9,805 nucleotides of DNA. It comes from Chloroflexota bacterium. Its GTDB lineage: Bacteria > Chloroflexota > Dehalococcoidia > Lucifugimonadales > UBA3495. The notes under the pieces were generated by a model, which was not told the DNA's origin, ran no database searches, and worked only from the letters and a program-made list of their open reading frames with translations. The stretch spans positions 1-9,805 of the forward strand of contig JADFQT010000074.1 in assembly GCA_022561675.1 (NCBI GenBank), in the 5' to 3' direction. Below, in pieces: positions 1-5,849 of this stretch (position 1 is the first letter of the stretch; every line of letters starts with the position of its first letter). Position numbers and translations under genes: made by a program.

Positions 1-67
1 CGGCGCTAAACTAAACTGTTTACTCAACCCAGCTATGGTCAATCCAAATCAAGTTGGGGAGACAGTT

Positions 68-265
68 ATGTTAATGCGAGTATACGATGAGCAGGGAAAA
101 TTCCTTCGGGAAGTGAACGACCACGATGTGCCCATTGTGTTCCGCCGGGCAGAGCGAATCCAGATTAGCGGCCAATTGTTTGCCATAAACAACGTGGGAC
201 GGGTTGAATTGGACTCGGAGCGGGAGGTTATCTTCCGGCCGGTTCATCTCCGTTCGGCCGACTAG
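68..265 (+). CDS. Small hypothetical protein, 65 aa
   Basis: I do not recognise this small protein. It is 65 residues from the ATG at 68. I prefer this start to the in-frame ATG at 35 because a GGGGA (56-60) lies 7 bases before 68, while nothing ribosome-binding precedes 35; the ATG at 74 is a further alternative. The product is highly charged, with alternating hydrophobic and polar residues (IVFRRAERIQISGQLFAINN, then VGRVELDSEREVIFRPV), which suggests a compact beta-rich fold. No signal peptide, membrane segment or cysteine is visible. It stands alone, and a GC-rich hairpin follows 17 bases after the stop. The gene upstream lies outside the window, so an operon cannot be excluded. That it is a gene is likely from its length, ribosome-binding site and protein-like composition; its function is unknown. 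Confidence 0.6.
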   Translation: MLMRVYDEQGKFLREVNDHDVPIVFRRAERIQISGQLFAINNVGRVELDSEREVIFRPVHLRSAD

Positions 266-686
266 CCCCTTGCCGTCACCTGGCCCGGATTGCTAATAGC
301 TCGCCGGGCCCGCGCCCTCATACGGACTATCTACACCCGGCCCCTTCCATGCCGCGCCCTTGCCTTCGCCGGGGCTTTCATTGTCTAACTAACCGGCCAA
401 CCTCTCAGCAGTGTCGGTCATCCCTGGGATAGCAACGGTGTACCAGACCTGGGCTGGAGCTAATTCCGGCACCAGTTTGGGATCATTCGGGACTGTTTGG
501 CACAGGATTTCTCGCCAAAAGCACTTGCAGGTGACTCCAGTTTTCACCATCACCCACTACCATGGGGAGCAAGTAGGTCTCGCCGCGTTGCGAGCCGACA
601 CGCCATGGCTGGACATCACCTGGAATACATCCGGCCGTGGTCTGGGCCGAAACCGGATGAAAGCCTACAGAATGCTCTGAGGACCA
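266..686. other. Intergenic stretch without a convincing gene
   Basis: Apart from the hairpin at 282-310, I see no supported gene here. The 5' part (about 310-390) is C-rich. A plus-strand frame is open from GTG 411 to the TGA at 678-680, 89 codons, ending only six bases before the prepilin start. This would fit translational coupling, but it has no ribosome-binding site, its product is unlike any family I know, and other frames are open over the same stretch. It could be a decayed gene or a long leader of the prepilin gene. Confidence 0.4.
282..310. terminator. GC-rich hairpin after the 68-265 gene
   Basis: GGCCCGG (282-288) is complementary to CCGGGCC (304-310). Inside the loop, GCT (292-294) can pair with AGC (298-300), giving an extended hairpin with a small symmetric internal loop. 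It begins 17 bases after a stop codon, as a transcription terminator would, but no run of T follows on the plus strand. An intrinsic terminator of the classical kind is therefore not shown; it may be a Rho-assisted 3' end or only an mRNA-stabilising structure. Confidence 0.35.
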
Positions 687-1070
687 ATGATGCGACTTAA
701 TCGTACACAAAAAGGATTCACTCTTATCGAGCTGCTGATAGTCATCGGCATTTTGGCAGCCCTAGCCGCGGTGGCCATCCCTACCTATGCCCGGTTCTTC
801 GGCCAGGGCGAAGTGGAGGCGAATCAAACCGAGCTCTCCAACATTCAGGCAGCCATGGACGCCATGCTGGCTCAAAACGGCCTAAAATTTGTTGCCGTGC
901 TCGACGCGCCTGGCACGAATGATTTCTCAGCACAGCCGACAGGAGCAGACGAATTCGAGCCGGAGTTTCTCTATCCGACATTCCTGAGGTTTGGCAACGC
1001 CGACAACCCCACCAAGTGCTTTTACAGCTGGAACGATATCGGCAAGCTCACCCAAGAATCCTGCCCCTAG
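687..1070 (+). CDS. Type IV prepilin / pseudopilin
   Basis: A class III signal peptide marks this as a type IV pilin-like protein. After a short basic leader (MMRLNRTQK) comes G10 followed by FTLIELLIVIGILAALAAVA. Prepilin peptidase would cut after G10 and methylate F11, and the invariant glutamate at mature position 5 is E15. Residues 11-32 form the hydrophobic helix that anchors the subunit in the membrane and packs in the fibre core. A short globular domain follows, about 127 residues in all, small for a major pilin and typical of minor pilins or type II secretion pseudopilins. C111 and C126 near the C-terminus could form a D-region disulfide. GAGGA (679-683) lies 3 bases before ATG 687 and 6 before ATG 690, so 690 may be the true start. 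No other pilus or secretion gene is in the window, so assembly must depend on genes elsewhere. Confidence 0.88.
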   Translation: MMRLNRTQKGFTLIELLIVIGILAALAAVAIPTYARFFGQGEVEANQTELSNIQAAMDAMLAQNGLKFVAVLDAPGTNDFSAQPTGADEFEPEFLYPTFLRFGNADNPTKCFYSWNDIGKLTQESCP

Positions 1071-1212
1071 CATCACGGCTGCTCTTTATCCCAGATTGAA
1101 GCAACCCCTTGGGAGAACCCCGTTTATCATTGTGGCCGTACGCCTATACCCATCGGCCTAGCTACGGTTTGGTCCCGGATCCTGCCCCGACTCGCATCTC
1201 TTCTTTGACTCT

Positions 1213-1836
1213 TTAATCTTGGGGAGGCCATTGGGTGCCTCCTTCGGCCGGACGCTGGCCTTGAGGTAGACTCAGCCCTTCCTCCACCACCTGCTTGAAC
1301 TCGTTCAAAATCACCGTGCTCCACTCCTTGGCGTGGGTTACCCGGTAGGCGGTCCGCTTGCCCCGTCCCGCGGCGCGGGCGTTATCCCCCTCGCCGGCCA
1401 CCTCCTTGGCAATCATCTCGTCCATGGCATCGATCTGCGGAACCAGCGACCGGGCCGTTTCGATAAACCGCGACACCTCCCGCATTTCTGAATCGAACAC
1501 TACGAACACGGGCGTGGTCCCGGCCCGGTTTTCCGGCAAGAAACTGTTGGTCAGGTCCAACTCATCGTCCCGGCTGAAGACCTCCAGCTTTATGTTTTCG
1601 GTGCTGTCCGCCAGCCGCAAAATGGCCGGCGTGGTGCTCATGGCGTCGCCGCACCAGTCGGAGGTAAAAACGACCAGATTCAGCGGCTGGGGCAGGTTGT
1701 TGAAAAAGCCTTGAATCTCCGCCGGTATGTCGGTGGCGGCGTAGATATCCAAAAAGGGCTGCTTGTTCACCTTTATGTATTCCATGTACTGCTGGGTGGT
1801 CATCCCCTGAGAGAATTTCTCCGCGTTTAGCGTCAT
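1213..1836 (-). CDS. Thioredoxin-fold protein with a single active-site cysteine
   Basis: This 207-residue cytoplasmic protein has a thioredoxin-like fold. It shows a strand LNLVVFTSDWCGDA (about residues 52-65) with the active-site position at W61-C62-G63-D64-A65, a proline at P70 in the following helix, and GTTPVFVVFD, where P109 is the cis-proline expected before the next strand. The classical C-x-x-C is reduced to one cysteine; C62 is the only cysteine in the protein. The WCGDA form is what I associate with the Thioredoxin_9-type family (PF14595), whose role is poorly defined. It cannot act as an ordinary dithiol reductase and may bind, form mixed disulfides or serve as a scaffold. The C-terminal 50 residues are basic and then proline/glutamine-rich, and look disordered. 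The start is firm: AAAGGGGGTG (1844-1853 on the complement) lies 7 bases upstream. It diverges from the gene at 1988. Confidence 0.8.
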   Translation of the reverse strand: MTLNAEKFSQGMTTQQYMEYIKVNKQPFLDIYAATDIPAEIQGFFNNLPQPLNLVVFTSDWCGDAMSTTPAILRLADSTENIKLEVFSRDDELDLTNSFLPENRAGTTPVFVVFDSEMREVSRFIETARSLVPQIDAMDEMIAKEVAGEGDNARAAGRGKRTAYRVTHAKEWSTVILNEFKQVVEEGLSLPQGQRPAEGGTQWPPQD

Positions 1837-1974
1837 GTCGGCTCACCCCCTTTAACGGTAGAATGCGCCTAAGTTTCTCAGCTAAAGGGCAGATTGGCAA
1901 TGGCAGGATGAAATGGCAGGACGAGCGGCAGTTTTTTGCCGGACCAAGGCGTGGTAAGATTGGTTAGCTGGTAT

Positions 1975-1979
1975 AGGAG
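1975..1979 (+). promoter_or_regulatory. Ribosome-binding site deciding a TTG start
   Basis: AGGAG lies 8 bases before the TTG at 1988. No ATG or GTG in that frame competes near it, so this site fixes the start of the DUF6941-like gene. Confidence 0.7.
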
Positions 1980-1987
1980 CCTTCCCT

Positions 1988-2422
1988 TTGACCTCTTCTC
2001 AGTCAGAACCCTATCTGAAATATGCGCTCTTTTGCCGGGACACCGAGGAAGGTCCCGACGGTGAGCTTACCCTCAAGGATGTGGTCGACCTCATCGACCT
2101 TCCCCCGCCGCCGGAATCTGCGGAGGCCAGACCGCGGATAGTCGCGGAAATCGACCTCAACCTGGCCTTCTGCATCGCCGGAGCCACCCCCGGCAGCCAT
2201 CACCTGATGGTGGCGATCAAGGGTCCCGGCATGCCGCTGGACCCGCCGCCGACTCAGGCCATCGATTGGGAAGAGGGGATACTGTTCCAACGCTGGATCA
2301 AGGCCTTTCGCATTCCCGTGCAGGAGGCCGGACTTCACGTCGCCGCCATCCTGCTGGACGGCACGCCCCTGGGAGAGGGCAGCTTTCTGGTCCGCTTTCG
2401 CGATAGTGCGACCGCTCCCTGA
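1988..2422 (+). CDS. DUF6941-like hypothetical protein
   Basis: A 144-residue soluble protein started at TTG, supported by AGGAG 8 bases upstream. Its pattern resembles the family I know as DUF6941. An N-terminal YLKYALFCRD segment is followed by a G-x-LTLKDVVDLIDLP stretch. A central hydrophobic strand region precedes a GSHHLMVAIKGPG segment, and the protein ends with AGLHVAAILLDGTPLGEGSF then a short LVRFRD strand. These alternating strands suggest a beta-sandwich. Members of the family have no established function to my knowledge; they are small cytoplasmic proteins found scattered in many bacteria. There is no signal peptide or catalytic-looking motif. The gene is single, divergent from the thioredoxin-fold gene and convergent with the 2464-3744 gene, with only 41 bases between the two stop codons and no clear terminator there. 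The family assignment rests on overall pattern only. Confidence 0.65.
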   Translation: MTSSQSEPYLKYALFCRDTEEGPDGELTLKDVVDLIDLPPPPESAEARPRIVAEIDLNLAFCIAGATPGSHHLMVAIKGPGMPLDPPPTQAIDWEEGILFQRWIKAFRIPVQEAGLHVAAILLDGTPLGEGSFLVRFRDSATAP

Positions 2423-2463
2423 GCATTGCTGAGTTGGCGTTTAGCAGGTATGTTAGGAGAGCA

Positions 2464-3744
2464 TCATGACAGTGGTGTTGCCTGCGTTTTTGCTGCCATG
2501 AACTCTTGGTATTCTTCGGTCTCTCTCATATTTTTGAACAGCGGCCATTCCTGAAGAGCCTGCTCGGTGATCGTTTCGTCTTGAAGCAGACTTGGAACCA
2601 TTTCGAAAAAACCCGTAGCATCGTCTAATAGTGCCCGCTGCGCAAGTCGAAATTGCTTATCCTTAGCTGAGAAATCCGTTGACTCAATCTCCTGCTGTAT
2701 TTCCTCGAATCTTCCTTGCCATTTCAAACACTGCCAGTAGTTCACCTGTCCAATTAGCTGATGCTTTTCCAGAACACGTTTGTCTCGAATGACAAATTGA
2801 CTTAAGGTTTTCGCAATATCCCACCGAGCGTTGAGGAGATGATCATATATTAAATCCAGGAGGGTGCCGCTCCTGTTCTCGTCAGTAGGCGACCGGTTCT
2901 TCCATAGCTCCGCCGCTATGAGCACGAAAGCCTTTTCGAAGTACGCAATAGCATCAGATAAGTATTCAACGGAAACTTCCACAGAAGTTCCAAGTGGTGA
3001 TTCGCACTGGAACTCCTTGGCGACTTTGCTTAAATATATTTCATTGACGTACCCTCCATTGTGTATGATTAAATTACGCCTTTGGCATATTTCGACAAGT
3101 TGCCCGACGCTATTATTGACATATCCCATCTCGAGCTTGAAATGACTTTTGAAGAACAACATCCAGTCATCAAAGCTACCACGCAGTATTTCTTCGACCC
3201 GTAAGTCAATCAGATACTGGCGGGCTTCATCAATGGACGCGAATTCTTGGAGTTCTTTCAGCTTCAAAGGCCTTTCCTCGACTCCAGCAGAGTCCGGGAA
3301 CTGGTTGAATTCGGCGTGAAGTAATTGTGACAGAAACCACTCACCCGAACTGACAAGAGCGACAAGCGCATTTTGGTAGAGGAGTTTGGGATGATAGATG
3401 GTTCTCCGAAATCTCCTCATAGCTGAAACGAATTCCTGTCCAGTTTCATTTGGAAGACTTAGCGTAACGGACCGAGTTCCTTCTTCCGCTTCATTTACCT
3501 CTATCAAAAAGCCGCTTTCTTTGCGAATTGTTTCCTTTAATTCTTCTCCTACAGGAAAACTGTCGGGTTCCAAGGCATTAAGCACGAGTACCAGCGGCAT
3601 CAAAGTGGGAGCGGCCTCCTCGACTACTTCCTTCTGCCGCATCTCGAGCAAGGGATTTAGTACCTCCACAAATTCGCGAAGAGCAGCGAGATTATCAGCA
3701 AACTGCTTAATCTCTTTAGCAAACACAAGAGCTTTTGCCTCCAA
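2464..3744 (-). CDS. Orphan HEPN-like protein with helical C-terminal region
   Basis: I do not recognise this 426-residue protein as a named family, but it has readable features. Residues 1-60 are helical and charged. A central helical domain (about 120-285) contains QRRNLIIHNGGYVN, where R223-N224-x3-H228 matches the R-polar-x3-H signature of HEPN domains, many of which are ribonucleases acting in toxin-antitoxin and anti-phage systems. The tail (about 290-426) is helical, ending with a WPLFKNMRETEEYQEF segment reminiscent of TPR-like repeats, a possible protein-binding part. There is no signal peptide. The frame is closed by TAA just upstream (3760-3762), so the start is TTG 3744 or, better served by the GGAGG at 3738-3742, GTG 3726 (spacing 11). 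The gene is visibly richer in A+T than its neighbours and has no partner gene, which hints at horizontal acquisition. Ribonuclease activity is inference from one motif. Confidence 0.7.
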   Translation of the reverse strand: MEAKALVFAKEIKQFADNLAALREFVEVLNPLLEMRQKEVVEEAAPTLMPLVLVLNALEPDSFPVGEELKETIRKESGFLIEVNEAEEGTRSVTLSLPNETGQEFVSAMRRFRRTIYHPKLLYQNALVALVSSGEWFLSQLLHAEFNQFPDSAGVEERPLKLKELQEFASIDEARQYLIDLRVEEILRGSFDDWMLFFKSHFKLEMGYVNNSVGQLVEICQRRNLIIHNGGYVNEIYLSKVAKEFQCESPLGTSVEVSVEYLSDAIAYFEKAFVLIAAELWKNRSPTDENRSGTLLDLIYDHLLNARWDIAKTLSQFVIRDKRVLEKHQLIGQVNYWQCLKWQGRFEEIQQEIESTDFSAKDKQFRLAQRALLDDATGFFEMVPSLLQDETITEQALQEWPLFKNMRETEEYQEFMAAKTQATPLS

Positions 3745-3758
3745 GTTAATAGCCCCAT

Positions 3759-3769
3759 TTTATATCATA
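3759..3769 (-). promoter_or_regulatory. Possible -10 elements of the HEPN-like gene
   Basis: On the minus strand the AT-rich stretch contains TATGAT (3764-3769) overlapping TATAAA (3759-3764), both close to the -10 consensus. I find no good -35 hexamer at 17 bases, so the call is weak. If transcription starts about 7 bases downstream, the leader would be only a few bases long for TTG 3744, which slightly favours translation from GTG 3726. Confidence 0.25.
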
Positions 3770-4100
3770 TCGACAGGTACACGGAACCAGGGGTCACCTC
3801 CCCCAGCCTGCTGCAGCTGAATCCAGGCCACAATTAGCCAATCGGAACTTTGCCGGAAGCTGACGACGCCCTGCTTTGACCCTTGCCGGCATTCTGTCTA
3901 TAATCGGTCTCCGGCCGGCCGTAAGCCGGCGAGCCTTCCTTTATCTGGGTAATTCTTTTTCTTAGCAGCCTAAGGGCCAAAATCCAGGCTTTCCCCCTTA
4001 GCAAGGGGGAAATTAAGAGGAGGTGGGCCACCCCTCCTAACCTCCCCTTATTAAGGGGAGGGACCTTTCGAACACATAAAAAAATTCAGGTATGTGAAAC
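3763..4100. other. Intergenic region with a palindromic repeat
   Basis: No gene is supported here. The left part is ordinary mixed sequence with a short GC palindrome (CCGGCCGGCC, 3911-3920, and GCCGGC nearby). The right part is the three-hairpin repeat at 3990-4061. A minus-strand frame open through 3834-4031 mostly reads the repeat and is not credible as a gene. A run of seven A (4078-4084) precedes the small gene downstream. Confidence 0.5.
3990..4061. repeat. Compound palindromic repeat with three hairpins
   Basis: Three adjacent stem-loops are visible. TTTCCCCCTT (3990-3999) pairs perfectly with AAGGGGGAAA (4003-4012) across a 3-base loop. AGGAGG (4018-4023) pairs with CCTCCT-like sequence ending at 4038. 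CCTCCCCTT (4041-4049) pairs with AAGGGGAGG (4053-4061). The C-run/G-run layout is that of dispersed intergenic palindromes seen in many environmental bacterial genomes. A shortened relative appears at 4561-4594. Such elements are probably non-autonomous mobile or BIME-like repeats; no transposase is nearby. Confidence 0.75.
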
Positions 4101-4122
4101 ATGGTTAAGACAGGTACGGTAC

Positions 4123-4395
4123 GTGAGCCCCGGCGGGGCCGAGATGGTTGTAACCAAGGGAGCTGACGGAGAGCTTTCCGATGGAGACATCGTACTGCAA
4201 ACCAAGGGCTCGGAGGACGCTTTCGCTGGGGCCACTCCCGCCGCCGCTGCTCAAGAGCTGGCCCTGGGCAAGCGGTTCAACTCCGCCGACGGCGCGGTGT
4301 CAGTGTTAGTGACCAAGGCCGGCAAATGCGACCTACGCTACAACGGCGAGCCCATGGAGCTCCAGGAGCCGAGGAAACTCCCTTCCTCCGACTGA
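4123..4395 (+). CDS. Small two-repeat protein, apparently frameshifted at its start
   Basis: From GTG 4123 this reads a 90-residue protein I cannot name with certainty. It contains two related segments: VVTKGADGELSDGDIVLQ (about residues 9-26) and LVTKAGKCDLRYNGEPMELQ (about 62-81). The VTK-x-x-x-x-(E/D)L...(D/E)...LQ pattern faintly recalls desulforedoxin-like short metal-binding domains, but with cysteines gone; only one cysteine remains, so metal binding is unlikely. An alanine-rich linker joins the halves. Upstream the frame is open but lacks ATG. In the next frame, ATG 4101 begins MVKTGT. Removing one G of the GG at 4118-4119 would fuse it as MVKTGTYVSPGGAEMVV, a more natural N-terminus. 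This is either a real +1 frameshift (possible pseudogene) or a sequencing error. An AGG at 4112-4114 could serve GTG 4123. Confidence 0.5.
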   Translation: MSPGGAEMVVTKGADGELSDGDIVLQTKGSEDAFAGATPAAAAQELALGKRFNSADGAVSVLVTKAGKCDLRYNGEPMELQEPRKLPSSD

Positions 4396-4419
4396 CCCTC
4401 AACCGGCGACTGACCCTCA
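4389..4419. repeat. 13-bp direct repeat across a stop codon
   Basis: CGACTGACCCTCA occurs at 4389-4401 and again at 4407-4419, an 18-bp period. The first copy contains the TGA stop (4393-4395) of the small two-repeat protein, and the second contains another TGA. It looks like a recent short tandem duplication by replication slippage. Confidence 0.7.
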
Positions 4420-4478
4420 CATCCTAAAACGGGTGTGCCTAGCTCCCCTTCTAGCGTACGTGTGAGAAGCCTTTTTTA

Positions 4479-4549
4479 GTCATTGCGAGCGAAGCGAAGC
4501 AATCTGAGCCCCTTGAGATTGCTTCGTCGCTGACGCTCCTCGCAATGAC
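4479..4549. repeat. Dispersed palindromic repeat (GTCATTGCGAG type)
   Basis: GTCATTGCGAG (4479-4489) is exactly complementary to CTCGCAATGAC (4539-4549), and GAAGCAATCT (4496-4505) to AGATTGCTTC (4516-4525), so the whole element folds into a long imperfect hairpin. From memory, this same CATTGCGAG...GAAGCAATC...CTCGCAATGAC palindrome recurs between genes in many unrelated environmental bacteria, including Chloroflexota and Desulfobacterota. It is non-coding. Its role (mobile repeat, mRNA 3' structure, terminator) is not known. It sits between the convergent ends of the 4123-4395 and 4636-5706 genes. Confidence 0.85.
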
Positions 4550-4560
4550 ATTCCACACTC

Positions 4561-4594
4561 CCCCTTATGCAAGGGGACAGGGGTTAATAACCCC
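4561..4594. repeat. Twin hairpins, shortened relative of the 3990 repeat
   Basis: CCCCTT (4561-4566) pairs with AAGGGG (4571-4576), and GGGGTT (4580-4585) pairs with AACCCC (4589-4594). The first hairpin shares the CCCCTTA-x-GCAAGGGG core of the element at 3990-4061, so this is probably a degraded copy. Lying beyond the stop of the minus-strand flavin oxidoreductase gene, the hairpins could also shape its mRNA 3' end. Confidence 0.55.
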
Positions 4595-4600
4595 CTCCGT

Positions 4601-4623
4601 CCCTATTCAGCTATCCCTATTCA
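4601..4623. repeat. 9-bp direct repeat
   Basis: CCCTATTCA occurs at 4601-4609 and 4615-4623, a 14-bp period, just past the stop codon of the minus-strand flavin oxidoreductase gene. It is short and may be simple slippage. Confidence 0.5.
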
Positions 4624-4635
4624 ACAGCAGGGGCC

Positions 4636-5706
4636 TTACTTGAAATAGGGAATGACGTGCTTGCCGACTAGCTTGATGGAGTCCATGATCCGCGAGTGGG
4701 CCAGGTTGCCCATCTGCATGAAGCAGAGAATCTGGTCCACCCCGGCCTCCTGATATTTCTGGAGCACCTTTATGATGGTATCCGGGTTACCCATGGCGAA
4801 GGCACCGGAGGCCATATGGTCCTCCATTGTCTTCTCGGCGCGCTCCGTCTGGATGGCGTTAACCGCGAACTGGTACGATTCGGGCACGTTACGGCCCTGC
4901 CAGGGGGCGTAAAGCTTCTCGGCCATGTCGACGAACCAGGCCCCCTCCGGTCCGCCAACGCGCTTGGCCTCTTCGTCATCTTCGCCGCAGTGGATGACGC
5001 ATAAAGCCGCCACCTGGTCGTTGACGAACTCGCCCACCGGGTGGGCGTGCTTGAGGCCCTCCCGGTAGAGGCCCACCCGTTCTACCAGCTGGTCATGGCC
5101 CCCCAGGTTGAAGCATAAGATTCCCAGGCCCATCTCTCCGGCGTTCTTGAAGCTTTCCGGTTGGCTACAGGCCACCCACATTGGCGGATGCGGCTTCTGC
5201 ACCGGTTTGGGAATGACTGAGCGGGGCGGAATCGTGTAGAACCGTCCCTCGTGGGAGAAGGGGTCCTCGGTCCACATCTTGGGGATCATCCTTACGGCTT
5301 CTTCCCACTGGGCGCGGGTCTCCTCGGGATTCACCTCAAAGCCATCCATCTCAATCAAGGTGGTGGACCGCCCGGTTCCCAGGTCTACCCGTCCGTTGCT
5401 GAGGATGTCCAGGACCGCCACCCTTTCCGCAACCCGCACCGGATGGTTGTATTGGCCGGGCAGCAACGCTACGGCATGGCCGATGCGGATGCGCTTGGTC
5501 CGCTGCGATATGGCACCGTAGAGCACTTCAGGAGCGGAGCAGTGGGAAAACTCCGTTAGGAAGTGGTGCTCCACGGTCCAGAAGTAGTCGAAACCTACCT
5601 CATCGGCCAGGTCGACTTGGGCCAGCACCTGATTGTACCGGTCCTGCTCCGCGGTCGGTCCGTGGGGTTCGGGAATCTGGATTTCGTACATCAGGCCGAA
5701 TTTCAA
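4636..5706 (-). CDS. LLM-class flavin-dependent oxidoreductase (luciferase-like)
   Basis: A 356-residue member of the bacterial luciferase-like (TIM-barrel) superfamily, which uses FMN or F420 to oxidise organic substrates. Visible hallmarks are the first barrel strand KFGLMYEIQIPEP at the N-terminus, GFDYFWTVEHHF (about 38-49), the RIRIGHAVALLPGQYNHPVR segment, VAVLDILSNGRVDLGTGRS, and the C-terminal GNPDTIIKVLQKYQEAGVDQ that helps hold the flavin phosphate in this fold. Length is normal for the family. The start is TTG 5706, with AAGGAGG 7 bases upstream; an upstream in-frame ATG (5865) would add 53 residues read from a palindromic repeat and is rejected. The dehydrogenase gene lies upstream on the same strand, 214 bases away. 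The substrate cannot be read from sequence. SAR202-type Chloroflexota carry many paralogues of this family. Confidence 0.9.
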   Translation of the reverse strand: MKFGLMYEIQIPEPHGPTAEQDRYNQVLAQVDLADEVGFDYFWTVEHHFLTEFSHCSAPEVLYGAISQRTKRIRIGHAVALLPGQYNHPVRVAERVAVLDILSNGRVDLGTGRSTTLIEMDGFEVNPEETRAQWEEAVRMIPKMWTEDPFSHEGRFYTIPPRSVIPKPVQKPHPPMWVACSQPESFKNAGEMGLGILCFNLGGHDQLVERVGLYREGLKHAHPVGEFVNDQVAALCVIHCGEDDEEAKRVGGPEGAWFVDMAEKLYAPWQGRNVPESYQFAVNAIQTERAEKTMEDHMASGAFAMGNPDTIIKVLQKYQEAGVDQILCFMQMGNLAHSRIMDSIKLVGKHVIPYFK

Positions 5707-5713
5707 GAGTTTG

Positions 5714-5720
5714 CCTCCTT
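5714..5720 (-). promoter_or_regulatory. Ribosome-binding site deciding a TTG start
   Basis: AAGGAGG on the complement, 7 bases before TTG 5706, is a near-perfect Shine-Dalgarno match. It places the start of the flavin oxidoreductase exactly where the family's conserved first beta strand begins. Confidence 0.85.
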
Positions 5721-5802
5721 CGGGTTTTGTTGGCTGAGGAGAAGGCCCATAAAGGGGCTGATTCGACCGCTCCTTGACGAAATCACTAAACTTCAGGGAT
5801 CC

Positions 5803-5849
5803 AAATCCCCCTATATCCCCCTTTCTAAAAGGGGGACTGAGGGGGATTT
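5803..5849. repeat. Palindromic repeat between the two oxidoreductase genes
   Basis: AAATCCCCC (5803-5811) pairs with GGGGGATTT (5841-5849), and inside it CCCCCTTT (5817-5824) pairs with AAAGGGGG (5828-5835) over a 3-base loop. This AAATCCCCC...CCCCCTTT...AAAGGGGG...GGGGGATTT type recurs in many bacterial genomes as an intergenic element. Here it lies in the 214-base gap between the stop of the zinc dehydrogenase and the start of the flavin oxidoreductase. It could end or attenuate read-through between them. Confidence 0.8.

Noticed and set aside
411..680. An 89-codon frame ending six bases before the prepilin start
   Set aside because: The spacing suggested coupling, but there is no ribosome-binding site, no recognisable protein pattern, and both strands are open over the same stretch.
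3834..4031. A 65-codon minus-strand frame
   Set aside because: Its N-terminal third is the translated palindromic repeat at 3990-4061; it has no ribosome-binding site.
3990..4623. A CRISPR array
   Set aside because: The repeats are palindromes of different sequence at irregular distances, with no uniform direct repeat and spacer pattern, and no cas gene is present.
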